Below are positions 25,756 to 35,842 of a stretch of 64,000 nt of DNA, one piece after another. Numbering within the stretch: the first letter of the stretch is position 1; each line of letters begins with the position of its first letter. The position numbers and the translations under genes were made by a program. The notes beneath the pieces are model-generated. The model saw nothing but the letters and a program-made list of their open reading frames with translations. It did not search any database and was not told the origin of the DNA. Origin of the DNA: Allopusillimonas ginsengisoli (GTDB lineage Bacteria; Pseudomonadota; Gammaproteobacteria; Burkholderiales; Burkholderiaceae_B); contig RAPG01000011.1 of NCBI GenBank assembly GCA_005239165.1, positions 1 to 64,000 of the forward strand. Direction: 5' to 3'.

Positions 25756-28296
25756 TTAAGCAGACCGGTTAGTCAGCGCATCATAAATAGCCAAGTGCGC
25801 CGAAATAATCTTGCGAATATCAAACTCACGCTCGGCCAAGTGCCTGCCCTCCGCGCCCATCTGGTGCCGCAAGGCGTCATCGTTTGCCAGCCGCAGTACC
25901 GCGTCTGCCAGACGTCGACCGTCGCGCACAGGCACCAGCAAGCCAGACGCGCCAGGCTCAATGGCATCACGGCAGCCTGGCACATCCGTGGTAACCACGG
26001 CACGACCGCACGCAGCCGCCTCAACCAGCGACTTGGGCAAGCCTTCACGATAAGAAGGCAGTACAGCGATATGAGCTTGCGCGTAGAGGCTGGCGATATC
26101 CGAGCGCTCACCCAGACACTCAACCACGCCCTCATTGCGCCACTGCTCGACCTCCCGCACTGTAACGCTCGCAGGGTTGCCGAGATCCGGCGCGCCGACC
26201 AGCACCCAGCGCAACCCTCTTCCATTGGTTGCTGACCCATCGCTGCGTAGTGCGGCAATGCGGGCTGCCTCAACAAACTCCATAACGCCCTTATCGCGCA
26301 GTAAGCGAGCCACCATGATGGCCACGACGGGGCCTTCAGGTTCGGGCAGGACGGGGAAGGCGTCAAGCGACACACCCGATCCACGTATCATCACCGCCTG
26401 GCCGGCACGCACAACGCGCGCCCGCTGCAACACATCACGGTCATTGGTGTTCTGGAAAATGACCCGACTGTTGGGGTGCCCCAGGGCCAGTCGATAAAGA
26501 CCGATGGCGGCGACGCGCAAGAAGTCAAACCCCTGCTTTTGTCGGGTAAAAACAAAGCCCAGACCGGAGATGGCGGCCACATAGGCTTTTACCCCGGCCA
26601 GTCGTGCGGCAATGCCTCCATACAGCACCGGTTTAATGGTAACCGCATGAACTACATCGGGACGCACACGTCTGAAGAGACGCCACAAGGCGTACAGCGT
26701 GCGCGCTTCTTCAAGCGGGTTCTTGCCGCTGCGCGACATAGGAATAACGTGATGAACGAGCCCGTGGCTGATCACATCAGCCACAGCCGGACCGTCCATG
26801 GTGGCTATATGCACGTCATAGCCTGCCTGTTTGGCATCGAGCGCCAGCTGCAAGCGGTGCGACAGAAAAAACAAGGGATTGTTCACCACAATCAACAGAC
26901 GTTTTACGTATTGCTGCGGCGGTACACCTGCGGTACTTGAGGCGCTTGAGCTACTTGATTGACTTGATTGACTTGAGCTACTTGAGTTGCCTGAGTTGCT
27001 TGCGTTGCTTGAGTTGCCTGAGTTGCCTGAGTTGCCTGAGTTGCTTGAGCTACCTGAAGCAACTGAAGTTCCGGCCACACCCGCCATGCCTGAGCCTGCC
27101 TGCTGGCTATGACCGGCTCTGGCCCGGCGGGCGGGGTAATCTTGCGCCAGCCTGCGCCATACCACCTGATAGGCATTAACCATGGCATCAAGGCTGAACA
27201 TTTGTTCAACACGAACCCGACCACGCTGTACCCGCTCATGATGTTCAGCCGTACCCAGAATATTTACCGCCTGCTCGATGCCGTGCGCAAGCGCCTTTGC
27301 ATCGCGAGGTATCACGACCCAACCAGCGTCTCCCACCATGAGCCCGGCATCACCTACATCGGTGGCAACACACAGCACATCCGAGGCCATGGCCTCGGCC
27401 ACCACATTCGGAAAGCCTTCGGCCCGGCTCGCCAGCACATGCACATCGAATGCATTCATTAGCGCAGGCACATCGTCGCGCCGGCCCAACAGCATGATTT
27501 GCTCTCGCACATCATAGCGATCGAGCAGACTGATTAGCTCGGCATTGCTTTGAACCAGCCCATCACCGATCAACACACCGCGCATCTGCGGATGACGGCG
27601 CAGAGCAATGGCAAATGCAGCAATCAGGTTTTCATGATCTTTGAGAGGATTCCAGCGTGCCACGTTACCGATTACGGGCGTGTCGTCTTCATGACCAAGC
27701 TGCTGCCGCATCGCGGCGCGCACCGTCGGATCTGGCCTCCAGCGTGAAAGATCATAGCCATTAGGAATAACCAGCATACGATCATCACGATAGCCCGCCT
27801 GCCGATGACGCAAACGTGCGTTTTCAGCACAGGCCACAATAACGCCCGGCACCACGCCTGATACCCGTGCACACGCCCACTGGCACATGCGTGCTGACCG
27901 ACTGCTCATGCCCAGATCAGCGCCCGAATTGCGTATACCCCATGACACGGCCCGTATGCCGGCCGTGCGGGCAACAATTCCGCCAATAAGATCGGCGTGA
28001 TACATCCACGTCTGCACTACATCGGGGGCCATGTCGCGCAACAAATGATGCATGCGCACCAACCCTTGGGCCATGCCTTTTACACCCTGCATATTAAGTG
28101 TGTACACCGTAACGCCAGCCTCACGCAGCTGGGGACCAAAGACTCCCTCGTCGCTCATGGAAATGACGGTATGGTGATCAGTCTGTTCCGGCGCCGTCAG
28201 CAAACGGTGAAGCACGGTTTCAGCACCGCCTTGCCCCAGGCCTGAAATAATATGAACAACACACAACTTTTCATTGTCAGGTTCGTTACTCTGCAT
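25756..28296 (-). CDS. two glycosyltransferases fused by a repeat linker
   Basis: The 846-residue protein holds two complete GT4-like (GT-B) glycosyltransferases. The first (about 1-385) has 'ISGLGQGGAETVLHRL' and the donor-site 'RAEGFPNVVAEAMA' (E-x7-E). The second (about 466-846) has 'VVNNPLFFLSHRL' and 'YREGLPKSLVEAAACG'. They are joined by 60-80 residues of Ser/Gly/Asn low complexity encoded by a 13-unit 9-bp array (26951-27067), which keeps frame. The family's usual length is about 370-400 each, so this is a genuine double protein or a recent gene fusion. The Met at 28296 is used (it overlaps the upstream gene stop by 11 bp); the open frame extends to 28431. Last gene of the polysaccharide cluster, so one polypeptide may add two sugars. 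Confidence 0.88.
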   Translation of the reverse strand: MQSNEPDNEKLCVVHIISGLGQGGAETVLHRLLTAPEQTDHHTVISMSDEGVFGPQLREAGVTVYTLNMQGVKGMAQGLVRMHHLLRDMAPDVVQTWMYHADLIGGIVARTAGIRAVSWGIRNSGADLGMSSRSARMCQWACARVSGVVPGVIVACAENARLRHRQAGYRDDRMLVIPNGYDLSRWRPDPTVRAAMRQQLGHEDDTPVIGNVARWNPLKDHENLIAAFAIALRRHPQMRGVLIGDGLVQSNAELISLLDRYDVREQIMLLGRRDDVPALMNAFDVHVLASRAEGFPNVVAEAMASDVLCVATDVGDAGLMVGDAGWVVIPRDAKALAHGIEQAVNILGTAEHHERVQRGRVRVEQMFSLDAMVNAYQVVWRRLAQDYPARRARAGHSQQAGSGMAGVAGTSVASGSSSNSGNSGNSGNSSNASNSGNSSSSSQSSQSSSSSASSTAGVPPQQYVKRLLIVVNNPLFFLSHRLQLALDAKQAGYDVHIATMDGPAVADVISHGLVHHVIPMSRSGKNPLEEARTLYALWRLFRRVRPDVVHAVTIKPVLYGGIAARLAGVKAYVAAISGLGFVFTRQKQGFDFLRVAAIGLYRLALGHPNSRVIFQNTNDRDVLQRARVVRAGQAVMIRGSGVSLDAFPVLPEPEGPVVAIMVARLLRDKGVMEFVEAARIAALRSDGSATNGRGLRWVLVGAPDLGNPASVTVREVEQWRNEGVVECLGERSDIASLYAQAHIAVLPSYREGLPKSLVEAAACGRAVVTTDVPGCRDAIEPGASGLLVPVRDGRRLADAVLRLANDDALRHQMGAEGRHLAEREFDIRKIISAHLAIYDALTNRSA
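26951..27067. repeat. 13 x 9-bp coding array in the double glycosyltransferase
   Basis: Thirteen units of 9 bp related to TTGCCTGAG (plus strand), several identical and others one to three changes away (CTACTTGAT, TTGCTTGAG). Unit length keeps the frame and yields the SGN/SSS-type linker on the minus strand. Confidence 0.9.
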
Positions 28297-29425
28297 CCAT
28301 ATTCCTCCTGGGCCGCACACCGGCACGCGCAAACACCTTATCCCAACGCGCCATAATATCTGACAGCCCGTAGCGTTCACGCACAGACGCCGCCGCGCGC
28401 CGGCCCATAACATCGCGCAGCACTGCATCATCCATCAGCCGCGCCAGCGCATCACGCAGTGCCGCATCGTCGCCCAGAGGCACCAGCTCTGCGCACTCGC
28501 CATCCAGCGTCATCTCTCGCGGCCCACTGGGGCAATCCACCGTCACACAGGCACGTCCTAGTGCCATGGCTTCAAGCAGCACATTCGGAAACCCTTCCAC
28601 TTGCGAAACCATCGCGAACACCTGCGCGGCACCCAGTTCTTCCCAGGGCTTGGACGTCCGTCCTGGCAATGTGACCCGGAACTCAAGACCTGCGTCCCGC
28701 ACTTGCTCCTCGAGCTTCTCACGTAAAGGGCCTTCGCCCCATATGACGAGGTCCCAGTCGGGAAACTGAGGGGCAAGCATGCCAAACACACGGATCAGCA
28801 CATCAAAGCGCTTAACGGCAACCAGCCGCCCCATGGCTACAAGATTGAGTCGCGTGCCGTCGCCTGCGGCACGCGCACGATAGCGAGCATCGGGAAGGTC
28901 AGGAGGCAAAGGATTGGGCATGACGTCCACCGCACCCAGACCGGGTACCATGTCGTCAAAAAGATCAACACTGTCTTCAGATTGCAGCAGCACGACCGAC
29001 GCAGACGGGTAGGTAAACTTGCGCAGACGCTGCAGCACTGCACCCGCGCTGCGGCTAAATGCCGGGTTCGTGCGCTCACTGACAATAACCGGAACGCCCA
29101 GCCCTCGCGCTGCCATCAAAACCGTGACATTCACGTTGGTAAGAAACGAGACGATGACGTCAGGCTTGTAGTCGCGAACAATCTTGCGTATGGCAAACCA
29201 TTTGGCGAAAGGCGCCAGCACGCCCTTGCATCGCTTGTCCATGCGGTCAGCCAGCCAGTTTAGTTGCACCGCTTCATCCAGCGCATAGAAACAGTCACCC
29301 CGGCCGGTATAAGTGGGCACGAGCATGACGGCATCGCCACGCTGGGCCCAGCCATTGGCAAGCGTGGCTGCTACTCGTTCTGCACCACCAGCGTGCATGG
29401 AACTGACAAAAAACAAAATCTTCAT
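28286..29425 (-). CDS. GT4-family glycosyltransferase
   Basis: The 379-residue GT-B protein starts MKILFFVSSMHAGGAERVAA, the typical acceptor-side loop, and carries 'GRLVAVKRFDVLIRVF' near 200 and 'SQVEGFPNVLLEAMALGRACV' (E-x7-E donor motif) near 285. It belongs with transferases of the GalNAc/N-acetylhexosamine group such as PglH/amylovoran types, but the sugar and linkage cannot be read. ATG start. Its stop overlaps the start of the double transferase, suggesting coupled translation in the surface-polysaccharide operon. Confidence 0.9.
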   Translation of the reverse strand: MKILFFVSSMHAGGAERVAATLANGWAQRGDAVMLVPTYTGRGDCFYALDEAVQLNWLADRMDKRCKGVLAPFAKWFAIRKIVRDYKPDVIVSFLTNVNVTVLMAARGLGVPVIVSERTNPAFSRSAGAVLQRLRKFTYPSASVVLLQSEDSVDLFDDMVPGLGAVDVMPNPLPPDLPDARYRARAAGDGTRLNLVAMGRLVAVKRFDVLIRVFGMLAPQFPDWDLVIWGEGPLREKLEEQVRDAGLEFRVTLPGRTSKPWEELGAAQVFAMVSQVEGFPNVLLEAMALGRACVTVDCPSGPREMTLDGECAELVPLGDDAALRDALARLMDDAVLRDVMGRRAAASVRERYGLSDIMARWDKVFARAGVRPRRNMDAE

Positions 29426-29559
29426 GACTGCACGCCCGGTAAACCGTAATGCTTCAGCCCGGTTTGGGTCATCAACACACTCCCAAAATCGAAAGACCAG
29501 TCAGGCAACCCAACTAAACGTTGCTGTTTCTTCATAAACTGCGCGTGAAGGTTGCGGAT

Positions 29560-30684
29560 TCAGCGGCGTTCAAAAAGCTGGCCCCACATTGCCATGACAC
29601 GTGTTGCCGAGAAACGATCGCGCACGTCAACGGCCCGGCGGGCATACGCCTCGCGCTGTTCCGGGTGGGCCATCATGTCAGACAGATGGGCCGCCAGTGC
29701 TTCACTGTCACCTGCAGGGCTAACCAACACACCATCAATGCCATGTCGTATGATTTCCCGCGGGCCGGTCTCACAGTCGAATGACACGGGTGCCAGGCCG
29801 CTGGCCATGGCTTCGATCAGCGTATTTGACAAGCCTTCGAAGCGCGAGCTCAGCACATACAAGTCAGATTGCAGATACCAGTCAGCGACATTGCCTGCAC
29901 GCCCCGGCATGCTGATGCGGCCAGACAGCCCCAATTCATCGATCTGTTGCTGCAATTCGTCGCGAAGGCTGCCTTCACCCAGAATGACGAGATCCCAGTC
30001 GGAGAAATGGCCAGAAATCTCATGAAAGGCGCGTAGAAGCACGTCAAACCCTTTGAGCTCATGAAGCCGTCCCACCGCCAGCAGGCGATACCGCCCTTGA
30101 CGCGGCGGTGGCTCAATAATGGGGTCGACACGCTGCAACGGCCAGCTTACTGCATTAGGGATGACTGTTAATCTGGAGCCCGGCACATGTCGTTCAAGCC
30201 AGGAGGACGTGCCTGATGTCAGAGTCACAACAGCGGTTGCTTTGGGGTAAGCCCACCGCCGAAGACGCTGCCAGACCTGAGGCAGCTTTTGTGCCGGAGG
30301 ATGGGTATGTTCTGTCGCCAGCACCCGGCAATTCAGTCCTCGTGCCGCAATAATCGCCAGCACTGACGACGTCGTCATCATGCCCAGTACGATGGTTGGA
30401 TGCTCTCTGCGCATCAGGCGTCGCAGCCGCCAGATTCGGCGCAAATTCGACCATGCCGCCGTGACGGGGCCGCCACTCTGGCCTGCTGTTCCTAATACGA
30501 ATCGACGCACGTTGGGGTGCAGCGTATATACGTCGGTATCTTCAGCTTCTTGTGTCACCACAGTAAGCCGGTAGCCCCGCAGCACCCAGTATGCGCTCAG
30601 ATCAGCAGCCACCCTTTCAGCGCCGCCACCCGCCAGCGAGTGTATGACGATCATCAGATGCGGTTGAACACGGGAGTAACTCAA
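29560..30684 (-). CDS. GT4-family glycosyltransferase
   Basis: The 374-residue GT-B protein has 'VIHSLAGGGAERVAADLSAYW' near 15-35, 'AVGRLHELKGFDVLLRAFHE' near 205 and 'SRFEGLSNTLIEAMASGLAPV' near 285 (donor E-x7-E). It is paralogous to the next gene downstream (28286-29425). The frame begins with TTG at 30684; the ATG at 30651 is an alternative. A 130-bp gap separates it from the next transferase. Adds one sugar of the repeat unit; the donor is not identifiable. Confidence 0.88.
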   Translation of the reverse strand: MSYSRVQPHLMIVIHSLAGGGAERVAADLSAYWVLRGYRLTVVTQEAEDTDVYTLHPNVRRFVLGTAGQSGGPVTAAWSNLRRIWRLRRLMRREHPTIVLGMMTTSSVLAIIAARGLNCRVLATEHTHPPAQKLPQVWQRLRRWAYPKATAVVTLTSGTSSWLERHVPGSRLTVIPNAVSWPLQRVDPIIEPPPRQGRYRLLAVGRLHELKGFDVLLRAFHEISGHFSDWDLVILGEGSLRDELQQQIDELGLSGRISMPGRAGNVADWYLQSDLYVLSSRFEGLSNTLIEAMASGLAPVSFDCETGPREIIRHGIDGVLVSPAGDSEALAAHLSDMMAHPEQREAYARRAVDVRDRFSATRVMAMWGQLFERR

Positions 30685-30752
30685 GACAAATACCTATAGT
30701 TGAATTATTCGAACAAAAAAGATGGCAGTAAAACACTGCCATCACTGCGACA

Positions 30753-32102
30753 CTATGACGCAGTCGCACTCGATGTTGGTTTGCGCAGCGCCACCAGCAC
30801 ATAGCAGGTATAAGACGAGGCATACATAAGGCTGGTTGCCAGCATAATGCCTTCTGGCCCCATCACGGGGGCGAGCACAGGGTTCAAAATCGCCTTGACA
30901 CCGAAATTGGCCACGGCGATGGCCGCCATAATACGGTAGCGATTCTGGCTGGCGAGTAGCTGCACCAAAATAAGCACGCCAAAATAAAAAGGTAATTGCA
31001 GCATACCCCAACGCAGGACACCGGCCACGATGAGAGTGTCTCGCGATGTAAATGCGCCCCGTTCAAAAAGAAAGGAAACCCCCCACGGTGCCAGCAGCCA
31101 GCCCACCAGGGTCACGGCGGTACCGGCCATGAGCATTAAGACGGACCACTTTAACGCCGTACTGCGGGCTCTTGCGGCATCACCCCGCTCTTGAATATCG
31201 GCCAGAACCGGTAACGCCGCACGCCCTACAGAGGCTGCACCCACCCCCAGCAGCAACGAAAGCAGGCGACTGGCATAGCCGAGCGTGGCGTTGGCATTGG
31301 CGCCCAGATTGGCAGCCGTATACTGGTCGATTGGGCCGACAAAGCTCATGGCAATCTGCCCCACCAGCATGACACCTGCCGCCTTGACCAGATCCGGCCA
31401 CTGCGCCGCACTAAAGCTGAAACGCGGTCTGCCCCACATGCCATCCGCACGGGCGGCCAGTTTGAGCAGCCAGACCGACTGGATCAGATAGCCAACCAGC
31501 GTGCCCCAGAGCAGTGGTCCAACGCTGTCAACAGTCGTGGCCAGCATGACCCAGACAAGAATCACAACCGCCGGCACACTGTCTAGCAAGGTATTGATAT
31601 GGCGTTCGTGGGCACGCAGCCGGGCTGCGCTTATGCCCGTCATCAGTGTAAGCACAGCGGCAGGCGCAAAGGCCAGCATAAGTTCGCTGCTCATCTGGCG
31701 CACATGGACAGGGAGCTCGCGCCCAGCCAGCTCAAGCACCCATGGCCACGCAATATACAGCGCCACGGCGAACACGGTGCCAAAGAGAATAATCCAGGCC
31801 TGGAGTTCGCCCAGAAAATGCGCCCGGTCAGGCCGACTCTGAGCGCGCATGCGCACCAGCACCGGTATCAACACCACAGACAGGGCACCGACAATCGTTA
31901 TCGGAATCCAGTTGGCCATTACCATGGTGAACTGATAGGCGTCCACTACATCGCTGACGCCATAGCGATAAGCCACCGCCATCTCTTTAAAGGCACCGGC
32001 TGCTTTGCCCAGCAGCAAAAAGAAAGCAACACGCATCGCCCCCTGGGCGATGCGCCTGTGATCAGAATGCAGGCTGGCGAGTCGCTGTCTGAGCGGCTTC
32101 AA
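30753..32102 (-). CDS. polysaccharide flippase (MurJ/Wzx-type MVF protein)
   Basis: The 449-residue protein has about 14 membrane helices of the MOP/MVF export superfamily. The N-terminal 'AGAFKEMAVAYRYGVSDVVDAYQFTMVMANWIP' and 'FLFERGAFTSRDT' near 350 are characteristic of MurJ/WzxE-like flippases. It moves lipid-linked oligosaccharides across the inner membrane. I start it at TTG 32102, 4 bases after the epimerase stop, because the preceding 70 residues of the longer frame duplicate the epimerase coding region. No Wzy-type polymerase is seen in the cluster. Confidence 0.85.
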   Translation of the reverse strand: MKPLRQRLASLHSDHRRIAQGAMRVAFFLLLGKAAGAFKEMAVAYRYGVSDVVDAYQFTMVMANWIPITIVGALSVVLIPVLVRMRAQSRPDRAHFLGELQAWIILFGTVFAVALYIAWPWVLELAGRELPVHVRQMSSELMLAFAPAAVLTLMTGISAARLRAHERHINTLLDSVPAVVILVWVMLATTVDSVGPLLWGTLVGYLIQSVWLLKLAARADGMWGRPRFSFSAAQWPDLVKAAGVMLVGQIAMSFVGPIDQYTAANLGANANATLGYASRLLSLLLGVGAASVGRAALPVLADIQERGDAARARSTALKWSVLMLMAGTAVTLVGWLLAPWGVSFLFERGAFTSRDTLIVAGVLRWGMLQLPFYFGVLILVQLLASQNRYRIMAAIAVANFGVKAILNPVLAPVMGPEGIMLATSLMYASSYTCYVLVALRKPTSSATAS

Positions 32103-32103
32103 T

Positions 32104-33129
32104 TCAACGCAGAAATTGCGTATACCAGGGCATGGAGACTTCCAGCCCCTGCACAATATCGTGCACAGGATCGTAGCCCAGAAGACGCTGCGCCTTGCTA
32201 ATGTCTGCCTGAGAATGCCGGACATCACCCGGACGGAACTCTGCATGCACCGGCTGCTTGTCATAAACAATGCCGTTGTTGGCCAGCGACTTTGCCAGGT
32301 ATTCAAAGAGCTCATTCAGGCTGGTGCGTGCGTTGTAGGCCACGTTGTAAACCTGATTAACCCCTTCGGGTTGTGCCAGCGCAGCCAAAATATTGGCCTG
32401 CACGACATTTTCAATAAAGCAGAAATCCCGGCTGGTTTCGCCATCACCATTAATGACGACATCTTCGCCTTTAATCATGGCCGCAATCCACTTAGGGATA
32501 ACCGCTGCATAGGCGCCGTTAGGGTCTTGCCTCTTGCCGAACACATTGAAATAGCGCAGGCCTACACTGCCAAATCCATAGGCACGTGCAAACACGTCAG
32601 CATAAAGCTCGTTGACATACTTGGTGACGGCATAGGGTGACAGCGGCCGGCCGATGTGGTCTTCAACCTTGGGCAAGTCTTCGTGATCGCCATAGGTCGA
32701 GCTTGACGCCGCGTAGACAAACGACTGCACCTCAGCATCACGCGCTGCTACCAGCATGTGCAGGAAGCCACCAATGTTGACACTATTGGTGGTAATGGGG
32801 TCGTTGATGGAGCGCGGCACAGAGCCCAGCGCTGCCTGATGCAATACATAATCAACACCTGCGGTTACCTTTCTGCAGGTTTCAAGGTCGCAGATATCGC
32901 CTTGATGAAATGTGAACCGCGCCCACTGTTCTGGCGATACGTTTCTTTCGACCTCGTCCAGATTGTATTGATGACCAGTGGAAAAGTTATCCAGGCCAAC
33001 CACGGTCTGATCAAAGTGCAGCAACGCTTCAAGAAGGTTGGAGCCAATAAAGCCCGCGCAACCTGTTACCAGCCATACTTTGGACTCGGACTGCAGACTG
33101 GATGTTATGTCCTGATATCGCGTACTCAT
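32104..33129 (-). CDS. wbpP: UDP-N-acetylglucosamine 4-epimerase (WbpP/TviC-like)
   Basis: The 341-residue short-chain dehydrogenase/reductase fold matches WbpP in length. Visible: NAD-binding [12 protein letters not shown] near 20, '[20 protein letters not shown]' near 95, '[10 protein letters not shown]' near 140, the catalytic Tyr-x3-Lys in YAVTKYVNE near 165, '[23 protein letters not shown]' near 190 and '[15 protein letters not shown]' near 230, typical of UDP-HexNAc epimerases. It interconverts UDP-GlcNAc and UDP-GalNAc (or their uronic acids), supplying the dehydrogenase next door. GAGG lies 8 bases before the ATG at 33129; an upstream Met at 33153 is less likely. Confidence 0.93.
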   Translation of the reverse strand: MSTRYQDITSSLQSESKVWLVTGCAGFIGSNLLEALLHFDQTVVGLDNFSTGHQYNLDEVERNVSPEQWARFTFHQGDICDLETCRKVTAGVDYVLHQAALGSVPRSINDPITTNSVNIGGFLHMLVAARDAEVQSFVYAASSSTYGDHEDLPKVEDHIGRPLSPYAVTKYVNELYADVFARAYGFGSVGLRYFNVFGKRQDPNGAYAAVIPKWIAAMIKGEDVVINGDGETSRDFCFIENVVQANILAALAQPEGVNQVYNVAYNARTSLNELFEYLAKSLANNGIVYDKQPVHAEFRPGDVRHSQADISKAQRLLGYDPVHDIVQGLEVSMPWYTQFLR

Positions 33130-33207
33130 ATGTAAACCTCTTCTATAAGCCATTCTGGTAAAAACACCCGCGCTGTGCGCCTGTGTTCTGTATATTGCAG
33201 CGTGCTT

Positions 33208-34482
33208 TTACAGCCGCAGGTCAGACTCTTCAACCGCCAGCGAATACTTCAAGTCGTACAACACGTGCTCGGGCTTGCCCAGCGCACGGATGGCCTTGGC
33301 GCCCATTTCGAGAAACTGCTTGTGGCCGACCGCCAGAATAATGGCGTCGTAGCCACCTGCGGCGGGCTGCTCAACAAGCTTGATGTCGTATTCATGAACG
33401 GCCTCTTCTGCCCCCACCCACGGATCATAAACATCGACATCAATACTGTATTCACCCAGCTCGCGCACGATATCGACAACCCGGGTATTGCGCAGATCAG
33501 GACAGTTTTCTTTAAAGGCCAGCCCCATTACCAGCACCTTGGAACCCTGCACCTGTATGCAGCGTTTGGTCATGGCCTTGACCAGTTGCGAGACGACATA
33601 ACTGCCCATGGAGTCATTGAGCCGGCGACCGGCCAGAATGATTTCGGGATGATACCCAATGGCTTGTGCTTTATGCGTAAGGTAGTAGGGATCAACGCCA
33701 ATGCAATGCCCCCCGACCAGACCAGGGCGAAACGGCAGAAAATTCCATTTGGTTCCGGCTGCTTTCAACACGGCTTCGGTATCAATACCCAGCTTGTTGA
33801 AAATAAGTGCCAGCTCGTTGATCAACGCAATATTGACGTCGCGCTGAGTGTTTTCAATAACCTTTGCGGCTTCCGCCACACGGATGGAAGGCGCCTTGTG
33901 GGTGCCCGCAACGATAATTTCTTTATAGATGTCATCGACCAGATCGGCGATCTCGGGTGTCGAGCCTGATGTGACTTTTTTGATATTGGCGACCCTGTGC
34001 TCTTTGTCACCGGGGTTGATGCGCTCAGGGCTGTAACCCGCGAAAAAGTCTTCATTAAAGCGCAACCCTGACATGCGCTCGAGTACAGGCACACATTCTT
34101 CCTCGGTTGCTCCAGGGTATACCGTAGATTCATAAATAACGACGTCACCACGCTTGAGCACCCGACCAATGGTCTCACTGGCTCGCACCAGAGGTGTCAG
34201 GTCGGGCTTTTTGAACTCATCAATAGGTGTGGGCACCGTTACGATAAAAACATTGGCCTGAGCCAGCTGTTCGCCTTCGCTGGAGAACTGAAGGTGTGTG
34301 GCCTCAGCCAGCTCTTCGGTGCTGATCTCAAGTGTGTGATCACGCCCACCCTTTAGCTCGGCAATACGACGGCCGTTGATGTCAAAACCGAGTACGGATC
34401 GCTTTTTACCAAACTCGACGGCCAGTGGCAAACCCACATAGCCCAAGCCAATAACTGCAAGTTTAACGTCTTGAATTTGCAA
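33208..34482 (-). CDS. UDP-N-acetylhexosamine dehydrogenase (WbpO/TviB-like)
   Basis: The 424-residue protein oxidises a UDP-N-acetylhexosamine to its uronic acid in two NAD steps. Seen: [16 protein letters not shown] near 10, '[16 protein letters not shown]' near 80, '[15 protein letters not shown]' near 150, the catalytic Cys in [17 protein letters not shown] near 255, and '[20 protein letters not shown]' near 320. '[12 protein letters not shown]' matches the UDP-GalNAc dehydrogenases of Vi-antigen and Pseudomonas O-antigen loci. It lies beside wbpP, so the glycan probably contains GalNAcA or GlcNAcA. The frame begins at TTG 34482 with GGGAG 7 bases upstream. Confidence 0.93.
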   Translation of the reverse strand: MQIQDVKLAVIGLGYVGLPLAVEFGKKRSVLGFDINGRRIAELKGGRDHTLEISTEELAEATHLQFSSEGEQLAQANVFIVTVPTPIDEFKKPDLTPLVRASETIGRVLKRGDVVIYESTVYPGATEEECVPVLERMSGLRFNEDFFAGYSPERINPGDKEHRVANIKKVTSGSTPEIADLVDDIYKEIIVAGTHKAPSIRVAEAAKVIENTQRDVNIALINELALIFNKLGIDTEAVLKAAGTKWNFLPFRPGLVGGHCIGVDPYYLTHKAQAIGYHPEIILAGRRLNDSMGSYVVSQLVKAMTKRCIQVQGSKVLVMGLAFKENCPDLRNTRVVDIVRELGEYSIDVDVYDPWVGAEEAVHEYDIKLVEQPAAGGYDAIILAVGHKQFLEMGAKAIRALGKPEHVLYDLKYSLAVEESDLRL

Positions 34483-34544
34483 AATGAATCTCCCACGCTA
34501 CAACAAACTGAACAATTAATATGCTGGTTTCGGGACGCCGCCCG

Positions 34545-35684
34545 CTACTCGCCGCGTTGATCCCGATCACGGCCTAGCGATGGCAGCAATAGCCACGAAG
34601 GACGGCGCCACGACACCAGCCTGGAATACAGCCACAAATATACAAATGTGAACAACAGAATACTTGCGCAGAGCATCCACGCGTTATCCCACCAAATAGT
34701 AGCGGGCACCAGGCCAATAAGCGCCAGCACCCACAAGTAAGGTGACGTCATGGCATTGCAGAGTGCCGGTATAGCATGACGTCTGTCACGACTGAACGTC
34801 ACCCGTACCAGCCTGCGAAACACCAATTGGTGTAAATGCAAAGCATCAGGCTGATCAATAGGTGTACCGCGCTTGAAGCGTCGACGCCAAATGGAGAACA
34901 AGGTCTCAAACACGGGGTAAAAGAGTACCGCGAGCGCATAAAATGGCGACACACTGGGGTTGCGCACTACCAATAGCACTGCCAGCTCGGCCAGCATGAA
35001 ACCCAGAAAATACGCGCCCCCATCCCCCAGAAACACCCGACCAAAGGGAAAATTCCACACCAGAAACCCGAGTGTTGCCGATGCGAGCGCGGCAGAAACC
35101 AGAAAAATGGGGATGTCCTGCACTTGTAACGCCACCAGAGCCAATGAAATGGCCATAAGCGTGGCGATCATACCCGCCAGACCGTTCATACCATCGACAA
35201 TATTAAGGGCGTGCGTACAACCGCCCACTGCCACGACAGTGAATAGCAGCGATATGGGCCAGAACGCGAGCACCGCATCAACCCATGAAATGCCGACGCG
35301 CGACACGCCGCCCAGCAGCCACCAGGCTATGGCAGCAGATGCGAAAGCGGCAAGCAAGCGTTTGCCTGCACCCACGTCTTTGGTAATGTCTTCAAGCAAT
35401 CCGGCAACAAACACGGGCATGGCTGCGATAAACAGAACAGGCCAGAGCCAGGTAAGCGTCATGTTGCTGGGGCCAAGAACCAAAAGACCCGCCAAGCTGC
35501 CCGCCACGACCGCCAACCCACCCACGCGGGGTGTTGCGCGCGAGTGATTAGCTTGAGGCTTGCTTAGATCGCTGTCGCCGGTAAACACGCCATGCCAGCG
35601 CTCAGACGCTACGATCAAGCCGCCGACGGTGAATGCCACAACGCAAATGTAAAGCCAGGTGAAAGATTCCGAAAGCTGGGGCAA
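34545..35684 (-). CDS. undecaprenyl-phosphate sugar-1-phosphate transferase (WecA/TagO-type)
   Basis: The 379-residue integral membrane protein (about 10-11 helices) is in the MraY/WecA family. Motifs: 'SRATPRVGGLAVV' near 50, 'LLEDITKDVGAGKRLLA' near 95 (the Asp-rich Mg2+ site), 'NIVDGMNGLAG' near 160 and 'FGRVFLGDGGAYFLGFM' near 215, and a His-rich cytoplasmic loop near 280 (ALHLHQLVFRRL). It transfers a HexNAc-1-P to undecaprenyl phosphate, starting repeat-unit assembly. First gene of the leftward polysaccharide unit; the frame starts at TTG 35684 with AGGA about 11 bases ahead. Confidence 0.92.
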   Translation of the reverse strand: MPQLSESFTWLYICVVAFTVGGLIVASERWHGVFTGDSDLSKPQANHSRATPRVGGLAVVAGSLAGLLVLGPSNMTLTWLWPVLFIAAMPVFVAGLLEDITKDVGAGKRLLAAFASAAIAWWLLGGVSRVGISWVDAVLAFWPISLLFTVVAVGGCTHALNIVDGMNGLAGMIATLMAISLALVALQVQDIPIFLVSAALASATLGFLVWNFPFGRVFLGDGGAYFLGFMLAELAVLLVVRNPSVSPFYALAVLFYPVFETLFSIWRRRFKRGTPIDQPDALHLHQLVFRRLVRVTFSRDRRHAIPALCNAMTSPYLWVLALIGLVPATIWWDNAWMLCASILLFTFVYLWLYSRLVSWRRPSWLLLPSLGRDRDQRGE

Positions 35685-35808
35685 GTTGATTAGTTTCCTA
35701 TGTAATTTTGTCGTTATTTGTCATTGCCATTATTATCGGCTGCATTTGCAACAATTAGCCTATGAGGGGCGAAATAAAGGTAACAATACCTAATTGTGGG
35801 AAATTTAG

Positions 35809-35842
35809 AAAAAAAAAGCCCGAGATCGTAAGATCTCGGGCT
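35809..35842 (-). terminator. strong intrinsic terminator
   Basis: On the minus strand an 11-bp perfect stem (AGCCCGAGATC / GATCTCGGGCT) with a TTAC loop is followed by nine Ts. Confidence 0.92.

Noticed and set aside
32102..32315. N-terminal extension of the flippase by about 70 codons
   Set aside because: Read from inside the epimerase gene in another frame; flippase likeness begins near 32102.
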